A stretch of 64,000 nucleotides of DNA, taken from contig JAMPUU010000006.1 of the NCBI GenBank assembly GCA_030144965.1, positions 124,001 to 188,000 of the forward strand, in the 5' to 3' direction. The notes below the pieces were generated by a model. That model did not search any database. It was not told the DNA's origin and saw only the letters and a list, made by a program, of their open reading frames with translations. Every line of letters begins with the position of its first letter. Position 1 is the first letter of the stretch. The translations under genes were made by a program, and so were the position numbers. This document shows, piece by piece, positions 35,611 to 43,462 of this stretch. This DNA is from Nitrospira sp. BO4 (GTDB taxonomy: Bacteria; Nitrospirota; Nitrospiria; Nitrospirales; Nitrospiraceae).

Positions 35611-37086
35611 ATGCGGCGGATCGCACCATCGTCGAGCTCATTTTTGCAAGGACCTCCTTCGCCTCTCATCGTGACGCGCCCTTGTCCCTCGGCTAGCTCC
35701 TTTGAGCTGTACGCCAAAACCGCCTCGACTCGTCACCCGTCCTTTCTGTTTGAGAGTGGCAACGGTAGCGGGACGATGGGGCGATATTCCTACTTCGCCA
35801 GCGATCCCTATCTCAGGTTGTCCGGAACAGCTGAACAGTTCGTGGAACGATCGACCCAAGGCCACATGAAAACGGGGCTGGGCCCTTTTGAACGTTTGGC
35901 CCATCTGATGCAGAGCCAGCAGATTGTTCGTCCTTCCGAAGCTCCGCCGTTTTTCGGCGGAGCAGTCGGTTACTTGAGCTATGATCTTGCCCGCCAGTTC
36001 GAGAAGTTGCCCTCGTTGGCCTTCGATGACCTTGCCTGTCCGGATCTGGAATTCGCATTTTTCGATCTAGTCGCAGCCGTGGACCATGAACTCGGCCATC
36101 TGATGCTGATGTTCTGCCCACCGCTTGAACGATTTTTAGGCGAGCCTCGGGAAAAGCTTCTTCGTGAAGGGAACGATCGCCTCGCGGCTTTCGAAGCCCA
36201 GTTAACCGGACTCAACCGTGTCGAGGCGTATGAGGGCAACCTCGGCAACCTCACATTCACACCTGAGCAGCATCAGTCGGCTTATATGACAAATGTCCGC
36301 CGCTGCCAGGAGTACATTGCAGCGGGAGACATATACCAGGCCAACCTCTCACACCGTTTCACCGTGAGCTGTGAGACGCTCTCTCAGGGAGCAATTCAAG
36401 CCGATTTGTCGGCCTATGGTCGCCTCCGGACGTTGAACCCTTCTCCTTTCTCAGGATTGCTCCGGTTCGATGCGGTTCGCCTCATCAGTTCATCACCAGA
36501 ACGCCTCGTTCGCCTCGACGGTCGTCAAGCCGACACCAGGCCGATCGCGGGCACCAGACCCCGTGGGAACAATGTGACCGACGATCACCGACTTGTTGGC
36601 GAGCTGCGAGCCAATGAAAAGGAACGCGCGGAACATGTCATGCTGGTGGACCTTGAGCGAAATGACCTCGGCCGGGTTTGCCGTTTTGGAAGCGTCCACG
36701 TGGACGAACTGATGACCTTGGAGCAGTATTCTCATGTCAACCACCTGGTCTCACATGTAGGCGGCACCTTGAAGGATCACGCAACTGGGTTCGACCTGTT
36801 GAAGGCCATGTTCCCGGGGGGAACGATTACCGGCGTCCCCAAGATTCGCTGCATGGAGATCATCGAAGAATTGGAACCGGTCCGCCGCGGTCCATATACC
36901 GGATCGATGGGCTACCTCAGCTGGAGCGGTGACCTTGATTTCAATATCCTCATCCGAACGCTGGTCATGCAGCAGGGGAAAGGCTATCTGCAAGTTGGAG
37001 CGGGGATTGTGGCTGATTCCGACCCGGCCCATGAGTACGAGGAAACCATCCATAAGGCTCAGGCCTTTTTCAGTGCCTTTTCATGA
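35611..37086 (+). CDS. pabB: chorismate-binding enzyme, aminodeoxychorismate synthase or anthranilate synthase component I
   Basis: The 491-residue chorismate-binding enzyme has the C-terminal catalytic domain with R-P-I-A-G-T-R-P-R-G, N-E-K-E-R-A-E-H-V-M-L-V-D-L-E-R-N-D-L-G-R-V and F-P-G-G-T-I-T-G-V-P-K. The following pabC-like gene, four bases away, points to p-aminobenzoate (folate) synthesis. However, the P-I-A-G-T form, with Ala instead of the Lys found in E. coli PabB, is the one usual in TrpE. No glutamine-amidotransferase partner is adjacent. The start was chosen at ATG 35611, with aaggaa ten bases upstream. Confidence 0.8.
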   Translation: MRRIAPSSSSFLQGPPSPLIVTRPCPSASSFELYAKTASTRHPSFLFESGNGSGTMGRYSYFASDPYLRLSGTAEQFVERSTQGHMKTGLGPFERLAHLMQSQQIVRPSEAPPFFGGAVGYLSYDLARQFEKLPSLAFDDLACPDLEFAFFDLVAAVDHELGHLMLMFCPPLERFLGEPREKLLREGNDRLAAFEAQLTGLNRVEAYEGNLGNLTFTPEQHQSAYMTNVRRCQEYIAAGDIYQANLSHRFTVSCETLSQGAIQADLSAYGRLRTLNPSPFSGLLRFDAVRLISSSPERLVRLDGRQADTRPIAGTRPRGNNVTDDHRLVGELRANEKERAEHVMLVDLERNDLGRVCRFGSVHVDELMTLEQYSHVNHLVSHVGGTLKDHATGFDLLKAMFPGGTITGVPKIRCMEIIEELEPVRRGPYTGSMGYLSWSGDLDFNILIRTLVMQQGKGYLQVGAGIVADSDPAHEYEETIHKAQAFFSAFS

Positions 37087-37090
37087 CCCG

Positions 37091-37978
37091 ATGTGGATCT
37101 ATTTGAATAACAAGTTTGTGAGAGGCGAAGACGCCGTGATCTCCGTGTTCGACCATGGATTTCTCTATGGAGACGGGGTCTATGAGACGCTTCGTTCGTA
37201 CGGCCCCCGCCTCTTCATGCGGGATCAACATCTGTCACGGTTGTTCCGATCCGCTGAAGCAATCGGGTTGACGATCCCGATTCCCCTGAAGGAGTGGGCC
37301 GATATTCTGCATGAGGCGATGGCACGCAACGACATTGGAACTGACCAGCGCGATGCCTATCTGAGGATCACCGTTTCGAGAGGAGCGGGAGACATTGGTT
37401 TAGACCCGTCTCTGTGCCCATCACCGACTGTTGTCGTGATGGCCAAGCCTCTGGTGTCTCCGGCGTCCCATCTCTATGGGGCGGGTGTCCATGTCATCAT
37501 CGCTGCCACGAAGCGGAACCTGCCGAGTGCATTGTCGCCGCAGATCAAGGCCATCAATTTCTTGAACAATATTCTGGCAAAACGCGAGGCCATTGCCGTC
37601 GGCGCATTCGATAGTATCCTGCTCAATTGGGAGGAACATCTGACCGAGTGCACGATCAGCAATCTGTTCTTTGTGACGAACGGCATATTGCGAACACCCG
37701 CGTTGGAGTGCGGCCTGCTTGACGGCATCACTAGAGGGATCGTGATTCAGCTGGCCGGGGAACTCCAAATCCCCGTCGAAGAAGGACACTATCCTGCCGA
37801 TCAGTTGCACCGGGCCGACGAGTGTTTTTTAACGAACACCAGCATGGAAATTATGCCGGTGACCCGGGTAGGGCACACACCGGTTGGAGGCGGAACACCG
37901 GGTCGGATGACCCGAAAACTCAGAGAGCAATTCATTGCCGCACGAGAGCGCTTTTTGGAACCAGCCGGCTCGACATGA
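37091..37978 (+). CDS. pabC: class IV PLP enzyme, probable 4-amino-4-deoxychorismate lyase
   Basis: The 295-residue fold-type IV enzyme has the PLP-binding lysine in S-P-Q-I-K-A-I-N-F-L-N-N-I-L-A-K. It also has the E-C-T-I-S-N-L-F-F segment and a D-G-V-Y-E-T-L-R-S-Y N-terminus. Members include ADC lyase, D-amino-acid and branched-chain aminotransferases. ADC lyase is favoured because it sits four bases after the chorismate-binding gene. Substrate choice is inferred from context. Confidence 0.78.
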   Translation: MWIYLNNKFVRGEDAVISVFDHGFLYGDGVYETLRSYGPRLFMRDQHLSRLFRSAEAIGLTIPIPLKEWADILHEAMARNDIGTDQRDAYLRITVSRGAGDIGLDPSLCPSPTVVVMAKPLVSPASHLYGAGVHVIIAATKRNLPSALSPQIKAINFLNNILAKREAIAVGAFDSILLNWEEHLTECTISNLFFVTNGILRTPALECGLLDGITRGIVIQLAGELQIPVEEGHYPADQLHRADECFLTNTSMEIMPVTRVGHTPVGGGTPGRMTRKLREQFIAARERFLEPAGST

Positions 37979-38078
37979 TTTTCTGATCCTCCTGTTTTTC
38001 CAGCATCTTCCAGATCCCCACAAAGGCATAAGAACTGCATTTCCTTGACTGTCTGTTCCAGGCTGCTATCGTTTGACG

Positions 38079-38783
38079 ATGCCAATACTCAGACGCCAAA
38101 CTGACTCAATCCACAGGTGGCCCCGCATGGCGGCCTCCAGCATTCTCTGCAGCGGCTTTCTCCTGATGATGGCGACCCCCAGTGTCCACTCTGAAATTTA
38201 CCAATATATCGATGCCAAGGGGACCATATCTCTCACCAATGTTCCATCGGATGCTCGGTACCGGCGGGTCGACCTCCAACCGAATCGGCTGCACCCCATC
38301 ATCTCGGAACAACAGTTGGAACCGATGATCAGCCGATTCTCACAGCAACATCAGCTGCACCCAGCCCTGATCCGTGCCGTCATCAAGGCCGAATCTGATT
38401 TTGATCCCCAGGCGGTATCCCGGGCAGGCGCCATCGGATTAATGCAATTGATGCCGCAGACTGCGTTGAGGTTGGATGTGCGGGATCTCTACGATCCGGA
38501 AGATAATATCGGTGGAGGAACCAAGTATTTGCGACAACTGCTTGATCGATTCCGCGGGAATCTCCCTCTGGCACTTGCCGCGTATAATGCGGGGGAACAT
38601 GTGGTAGACCGTTACCGAACTCTTCCGCCGATCGACGAAACCCGTCAATATGTTCGCAAGGTGTTGCGGTACTACCGAACCTTTCTTGCACGTGACCTTG
38701 CTTCAGCCGGACACGTCATCCCCTCTTCGGGATACGCAGTGCCACTATCTGCCCCTGTTTCCTCGACTCCGCCTGATCAGTAG
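38079..38783 (+). CDS. lytic transglycosylase with DUF4124-like N-terminal domain
   Basis: The 234-residue exported protein has a signal segment, then E-I-Y-Q-Y-I-D-A-K-G-T-I-S-L-T-N-V-P, the DUF4124 signature. A compact SLT domain follows, with the catalytic glutamate in A-V-I-K-A-E-S-D-F-D, G-A-I-G-L-M-Q-L-M-P and L-A-A-Y-N-A-G. It ends 68 bases inside the 3' end of convergent nadB. A later ATG, 16 codons on, is an alternative start for the signal peptide. Confidence 0.85.
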   Translation: MPILRRQTDSIHRWPRMAASSILCSGFLLMMATPSVHSEIYQYIDAKGTISLTNVPSDARYRRVDLQPNRLHPIISEQQLEPMISRFSQQHQLHPALIRAVIKAESDFDPQAVSRAGAIGLMQLMPQTALRLDVRDLYDPEDNIGGGTKYLRQLLDRFRGNLPLALAAYNAGEHVVDRYRTLPPIDETRQYVRKVLRYYRTFLARDLASAGHVIPSSGYAVPLSAPVSSTPPDQ

Positions 38784-40350
38784 CGCGTTCGATCACACGC
38801 AATCGGCTATGCAGCTTCCACCCCGGGCGGCGAGCTTCAGGAAAATCGGAGCGATAATGGGCGCCGACGCTGTTCTCTCTCCATAACGCCGCTTCCGCCA
38901 CACAGTGCGCCACCTGCACCATGTTCTTGACCTCCAAGTCCGCCCGCGTCGCAAAGGTTCGGGACACCATGCGCTCCCATCGGGCAAGCTGAGCAGTGGC
39001 CCGAATCAACGACTCCCGAGAACGGACCAGCCCCACCTGCCCCCACATCGTTCGGCGCAACGAACTTCGTACCTTTTCCGCGTCCTCCAATCGGTCAACG
39101 TGGCCGCGATTCAAGCGCTCGGGGTGAGCAGTCATCGTCGGCATCGAACAGCGAGCCGCCCACGCGACAGCGGCAACACCGGCCCGCATCCCAAACACAA
39201 GCCCCTCCAATAGAGAATTGCTGGCCAGCCGGTTGGCGCCATGCACGCCACTGCATGCCACCTCGCCGGCTGCGAACAGTCCCGGCAGCGTCGTGGCCCC
39301 ATTGATGTCGGTCGCCACCCCACCCATCATGTAATGGGCACTTGGAGAAACCGGGATCCATTCTTCCGTGATATCGATATCATGGCGAAGACAGGTCGCA
39401 TAGATCGTCGGGAAGCGTCGTTTCACGAAATCTGCCCCCAGGTGAGTCACATCAAGGTAGACATGTCGCGCGCGCGTCGCCGCCATCTCCGCCCAAATGG
39501 CCCGCGCCACGATATCCCTCGGAGCCAAGACGCCGAGCGGATGATACCGTTGCATGAACATCTCTCCCTTATTATTGCGCAACTGACCTCCCTCTCCCCG
39601 CATGGCCTCAGACAACAAGAACGGCGGGCTCGACGGTAGATACAACGACGTTGGGTGAAACTGGACGAATTCCATATCCTGTAGTTCCGCTCCCGCACGA
39701 AATGCCATAGCCATCCCGTCGCCGGTCGCATTGGGCGGATTCGTGGTCCGAGCAAAAATCTGCCCGGCTCCACCGGTCGACAGGACGACCGCTTTTGCGG
39801 GAATCGTGAATTGCTGTCCTGAATTTTCATCGAGCACGACCGCTCCACAGCAGCGGCCTTCCTCGACCACAAGATCGACGGTGAAGTGGTAATCCAATCG
39901 GACAATTCGCCTGTGTCTGGCGGCCTGTGCCATCAAGACACGGACCATCTCGTTTCCCGTCGCGTCGCCTCGGGCGCGGAGGATTCGGCTGCGGCTGTGG
40001 GCCGCTTCTCGAGCAAAGGCGAATTTCCCTCCGGTCTTGTCGAACTTCGCTCCCCACCGGATAAGCTCTTGAATCCGATCCGGTCCCTCCTCGACCAGAA
40101 CGCGCACCGCTTCACGACGGCACAACCCATGTCCTGCTTTCACTGTATCCGTCAAATGGATGGCAACATCGTCTTCCTCACTCAGCGCGACGGCAACACC
40201 GCCTTGTGCAAAGATTGAATTGCTCTGAAGAGGATGGCCTTTGGTGAGCATGATCACCCGACCCACGCGGCAGAGCTCCAATGCGGCGCGGAGCCCGGCG
40301 ACTCCGCTGCCGATCACGAGAAAATCCGCTTCCTGACCGTTCGGAGACAT
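38716..40350 (-). CDS. nadB: L-aspartate oxidase
   Basis: NadB oxidises L-aspartate to iminoaspartate in NAD synthesis, using FAD. The 544-residue protein has the dinucleotide motif V-I-G-S-G-V-A-G-L-R, F-A-Q-G-G-V-A, H-P-T-S-L-Y, R-G-E-G-G and G-A-N-R-L-A-S-N-S-L-L-E-G. The start at 40350 was preferred because upstream codons are arginine-rich and not family-like. It lies two bases after a lipoprotein gene. The partner nadA is not in the window. Confidence 0.93.
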   Translation of the reverse strand: MSPNGQEADFLVIGSGVAGLRAALELCRVGRVIMLTKGHPLQSNSIFAQGGVAVALSEEDDVAIHLTDTVKAGHGLCRREAVRVLVEEGPDRIQELIRWGAKFDKTGGKFAFAREAAHSRSRILRARGDATGNEMVRVLMAQAARHRRIVRLDYHFTVDLVVEEGRCCGAVVLDENSGQQFTIPAKAVVLSTGGAGQIFARTTNPPNATGDGMAMAFRAGAELQDMEFVQFHPTSLYLPSSPPFLLSEAMRGEGGQLRNNKGEMFMQRYHPLGVLAPRDIVARAIWAEMAATRARHVYLDVTHLGADFVKRRFPTIYATCLRHDIDITEEWIPVSPSAHYMMGGVATDINGATTLPGLFAAGEVACSGVHGANRLASNSLLEGLVFGMRAGVAAVAWAARCSMPTMTAHPERLNRGHVDRLEDAEKVRSSLRRTMWGQVGLVRSRESLIRATAQLARWERMVSRTFATRADLEVKNMVQVAHCVAEAALWRENSVGAHYRSDFPEARRPGWKLHSRLRVIERATDQAESRKQGQIVALRIPKRG

Positions 40351-40352
40351 CG

Positions 40353-40871
40353 TTATCGCGGAACATTCTGCGGCGAGAGAGGCTCGGACGACAGCATCTG
40401 TTTCGTCTTCATCCCGAACGGTAGATCTCCTTCTACCCGGCGCAGGAGAATCGACTGTGTCCCGACCCACTGCAATCGTGCGTGGCCGCGCTGCCGTACA
40501 CCGGTGTCGTTGGCATCTTTCATCCACGTCCCTTGCCAATGGACAAAGACGTCGATGTCGTCCTTTTCGATGACGACCCGTTCGATCATGAACTCAAGCG
40601 CGATGGAGTGAAACGCCTCGAAGTCCATCTCCGCCTGGCGCTGAAGGTCTTCCATCTGATCCGACGGCAACATCACGGCTTGAAACCCGGGCCGATCTTT
40701 TCGTTGATAGGCGCTCCGCAGGGAGTCCACGGCCTGATCGATGCGAAGGAGCCGCTCGTGCTCCGCAGGGTACTGAATGGTTTTTGACGGGCATCCACCT
40801 ACCGCCATCGCCAGGAGGATGAGCCACCCGAGAAACAAGGACGCCGATGAATAGGATCTCCAGGTACGCAT
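40353..40871 (-). CDS. putative lipoprotein of unknown function
   Basis: From the ATG at 40871 the 172-residue product has a short N-terminus and a hydrophobic segment. A lipobox-like M-A-V-G-G-C follows near residue 27, so it is probably lipidated. The mature part includes a coiled region (H-E-R-L-L-R-I-D-Q-A-V-D-S-L-R-S-A) and a beta-rich tail (V-V-I-E-K-D-D-I-D-V-F-V-H-W). No family was recognised. It is followed by nadB after two bases, which may reflect transcription only. Confidence 0.7.
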   Translation of the reverse strand: MRTWRSYSSASLFLGWLILLAMAVGGCPSKTIQYPAEHERLLRIDQAVDSLRSAYQRKDRPGFQAVMLPSDQMEDLQRQAEMDFEAFHSIALEFMIERVVIEKDDIDVFVHWQGTWMKDANDTGVRQRGHARLQWVGTQSILLRRVEGDLPFGMKTKQMLSSEPLSPQNVPR

Positions 40872-40965
40872 GAAGGGCCAGTATACCATAGGGGCGAAAG
40901 GCGCTGTGAGCTTGCATTTTGAGCGGAAAGCTTTTAGACTCGGCCACCCTAAGGAGACACACAGC

Positions 40966-41061
40966 ATGTCCAGCGTGTTGAAAAAACGCCGAAAGAAGAT
41001 GCGCAAGCATAAGTACAAAAAGCTGCGCCAACGTCAGAAATTTCTGCGCCGAAAAAGCTAA
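40966..41061 (+). CDS. AURKAIP1/COX24-type mini ribosomal protein
   Basis: A 31-residue, highly basic peptide (M-S-S-V-L-K-K-R-R-K-K-M-R-K-H-K-Y-K-K-L, ending R-Q-K-F-L-R-R-K-S) follows an ideal site (aaggag, nine bases upstream). The K-K-R-R-K-K-M-x-K-H-K-Y core is that of the AURKAIP1/COX24 domain, related to mitochondrial small-subunit protein mS38 and seen as a mini-protein in some bacteria. The role is probably ribosomal; this is inferred from the family. It starts a plus-strand run with the next small gene. Confidence 0.75.
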   Translation: MSSVLKKRRKKMRKHKYKKLRQRQKFLRRKS

Positions 41062-41091
41062 GCTCAGCCTGCATGGCGGGAGGAAGGGACC

Positions 41092-41310
41092 GTGGCCGAG
41101 GGCAAGAAAGTCCGCATCCGCGTACGGACGGTCAATTGCACCTACGTGGGAGACTTCTTGGTCCCTCCCATGCGGAATCGTGTCTCCGACGCGATCAACG
41201 AAGAAGCACGTCTCTTCATCAGCCTAACCGACGTCGTCATCAACGATAAGGATCGGTCGGATTTCGTGGCGATCAACAAGAATCTCATTGAGTCGATCGC
41301 GCAACTTTAG
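41092..41310 (+). CDS. small conserved-looking protein, unknown function
   Basis: The 72-residue product starts at GTG with ggagg eight bases upstream. It reads V-R-I-R-V-R-T-V-N-C-T-Y-V-G-D-F-L-V-P-P, then R-V-S-D-A-I-N-E-E-A-R-L-F-I-S-L-T-D-V, a compact beta-alpha-beta pattern without membrane or signal segments. No catalytic motif was seen. It lies 30 bases after the AURKAIP1-type gene and may share its transcript. Confidence 0.65.
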   Translation: MAEGKKVRIRVRTVNCTYVGDFLVPPMRNRVSDAINEEARLFISLTDVVINDKDRSDFVAINKNLIESIAQL

Positions 41311-41403
41311 GCCTTCCGTCTCACCTCCTGTCACTTCGATAGCGTTCAACGTCGCCGTGAGCGAGAATACAATTTCGTTGCAGATCATGCCTTTTGACCA
41401 GCG

Positions 41404-43134
41404 ATGTTGATCTTCAAGCGATTTTTGCCTGTTGTTCGACCCTACTTGCCGCGTTTGATCCTGGCAGGGCTGCTGGTATCGGGGGTGGCACTCATCAATC
41501 TCTCCTTGGTTCGGCTTGCGGGCATTCTCTGGGATCTCATCACCGTTCAGCGAGACGCCGACAAGATGACGCAGTCGATCGGCCTTTTCTTGGGCTTGGT
41601 CCTTCTCCAGGGAATGTGCTCGATGGGCCATAGTTACCTGTCCGCATGGGTTTCGCAGCACGTCGTCGCCGATTTTCGCAAGCATCTATTCAGCCACTTA
41701 CAAACGCTGACTATCAGCTTTTTTGCGCGGCGGCGTACCGGAGAATTGCTCTCCCGATTGATGAACGACGTGACGGTCATTCAGTCCATCGTCACGGAAA
41801 CTCCCATCGACGGCGTCAAACAACTCGTGACCTTCGTCGGCGGCATTACCTTCCTCCTCATGATGAATTGGCGTCTGTGCCTCTTGATCTTGATCCTCCT
41901 CCCCGCACTGGTTCTGGTCGCCAAGGTCTTTGGTCGCAAGCTGAAATCTCTTTCGACCTCGATTCAAGATCACACCGCCTCAGTCAGCACGCTGGTCGAA
42001 GAAGTACTCTCCGGCATTCGTATCGTCAAATCGTTCGTCCAGACACAACGGGAAAAGACTCGCTTTGCCGAACAGGTTGATCAAACACTCGGTCTCACAC
42101 TCCGCCGAGCAGGTATCATGGCCGTTTTTATCCCGGTGATCAGCCTCCTGACATTTTCATCGGCGGCGGCGGTTCTGTGGTATGGGGGCCGACAGGTCAT
42201 CGACGGGGTGGTCACTCCGGGCGATCTGTTCGCCTTCGTCCTATTCGCCGGTATCTTGATCGGTCCATTCAGCTCGGGCGCCCGCGTGTTTGCGCAGGTC
42301 AAAGAGGCTCAGGGAGCGATGCAACGGGTTTTTGAAATTTTGGATGCTCAGCCGGACATTTATGATCGACCAGACGCTCAACCACTCGTGACAATCGCCG
42401 GCCATGTGCGAGTGGACGGCGTCACATTCAGCTACGATCCTCGCCATCCCGTCTTGTCCAACCTTTCATTTGAAGCTAAGTCCGGCGAACTCGTCGCCTT
42501 GGTAGGCCCGACCGGCGCGGGCAAGACCACCGTGATCAACCTGCTCCATCGTTTCTACGATCCGGCGGAAGGTCGGATCACCATTGACGGCAGAGATCTG
42601 CGGGATGTGACCCTCGAGAGTTGGTACCGGCAGATCGCACTGGTCCCTCAGGAAACCATCCTCTTTGGTGGAACGATCCTCGACAACATTCGCTACGGTG
42701 ATATGACGGCGAGTGACGCCACGGTCTGGGAAGCCAGTAAAGCCGCGCACGCGCATGATTTCATTACCGCCCTGCCCGATGGGTACCAAACCGTGGTCGG
42801 TGAAAAGGGGGTCAACCTTTCAGGCGGCCAACGTCAACGAATCGCGATCGCGCGGGCCATCCTGAAAAATCCTCGCATTTTGTTACTGGACGAAGCCACT
42901 TCATCGCTCGATACGGAATCTGAACGGTTGGTCCAAGAAGCACTCCAGCATCTCATGGAAGGTCGCACGACCTTCGTGGTCGCCCACAGACTGTCGACCA
43001 TTCAGCGCGCCGACCGCATATTAGTGTTGGACAAGGGCAAACTGGTTGAGGAAGGGACCCATGCGCAACTGATGGCACGCAAAGGTTTATATCACTATCT
43101 CTACACCATCCGTTTGAATGAACCGAGTCCTTGA
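41404..43134 (+). CDS. ABC exporter, MsbA-like (fused membrane and ATPase domains)
   Basis: The 576-residue half-transporter has six membrane helices in about 1-310 and an ATP-binding domain in about 340-576. The Walker A is G-P-T-G-A-G-K-T-T, the Q loop is in V-P-Q-E-T, the signature is L-S-G-G-Q-R-Q, the Walker B is I-L-L-L-D-E-A-T-S, and the switch histidine is in V-A-H-R-L-S-T. It acts as a homodimer. MsbA-type lipid flippases are the closest pattern, but multidrug and other lipid exporters cannot be excluded. No clear ribosome binding site precedes the ATG. Confidence 0.9.
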   Translation: MLIFKRFLPVVRPYLPRLILAGLLVSGVALINLSLVRLAGILWDLITVQRDADKMTQSIGLFLGLVLLQGMCSMGHSYLSAWVSQHVVADFRKHLFSHLQTLTISFFARRRTGELLSRLMNDVTVIQSIVTETPIDGVKQLVTFVGGITFLLMMNWRLCLLILILLPALVLVAKVFGRKLKSLSTSIQDHTASVSTLVEEVLSGIRIVKSFVQTQREKTRFAEQVDQTLGLTLRRAGIMAVFIPVISLLTFSSAAAVLWYGGRQVIDGVVTPGDLFAFVLFAGILIGPFSSGARVFAQVKEAQGAMQRVFEILDAQPDIYDRPDAQPLVTIAGHVRVDGVTFSYDPRHPVLSNLSFEAKSGELVALVGPTGAGKTTVINLLHRFYDPAEGRITIDGRDLRDVTLESWYRQIALVPQETILFGGTILDNIRYGDMTASDATVWEASKAAHAHDFITALPDGYQTVVGEKGVNLSGGQRQRIAIARAILKNPRILLLDEATSSLDTESERLVQEALQHLMEGRTTFVVAHRLSTIQRADRILVLDKGKLVEEGTHAQLMARKGLYHYLYTIRLNEPSP

Positions 43135-43462
43135 GGTTAGGTTCTGGACTCACCCCTGAGCCATACAGCTCTCGCAGCCATGCTGTTCACTCGATCCCTC
43201 CCTAGCTCTTCGCTCGATGACGAGTCTTTGAGGAGTGGTATGCTCGCGACTGCTTGTCATACAGGTTCTGCAAGCCTGAGGATAAGTGGAACTCGATATT
43301 GTGGAGTGGAGGGTTCCGGACAAGACTCACACAGCGCCTTCTGTTAACAAAGAATTTACTCGACCGCTCTTGAGTCATTGCCACCGAGGCGACTATCCTC
43401 AATCTAGGCAGCGAGATCACAGCTGCTTCGGCGGACGGTCGGCTTTAGGTTGGAACAGGCAC
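43135..43462. other. 328-base gap upstream of ppk1
   Basis: No supported gene lies here. The ppk1 frame is open for 59 codons upstream of its family-consistent start, but those codons lack PPK-like sequence. A minus-strand 72-codon frame is also unconvincing. The stretch probably carries the ppk1 promoter; no clear phosphate-box or promoter could be identified by eye. Confidence 0.4.

Noticed and set aside
43286..43462. N-terminal extension of PPK1
   Set aside because: The open frame continues upstream, but the added 59 codons do not match the family, whose start is at 43463.
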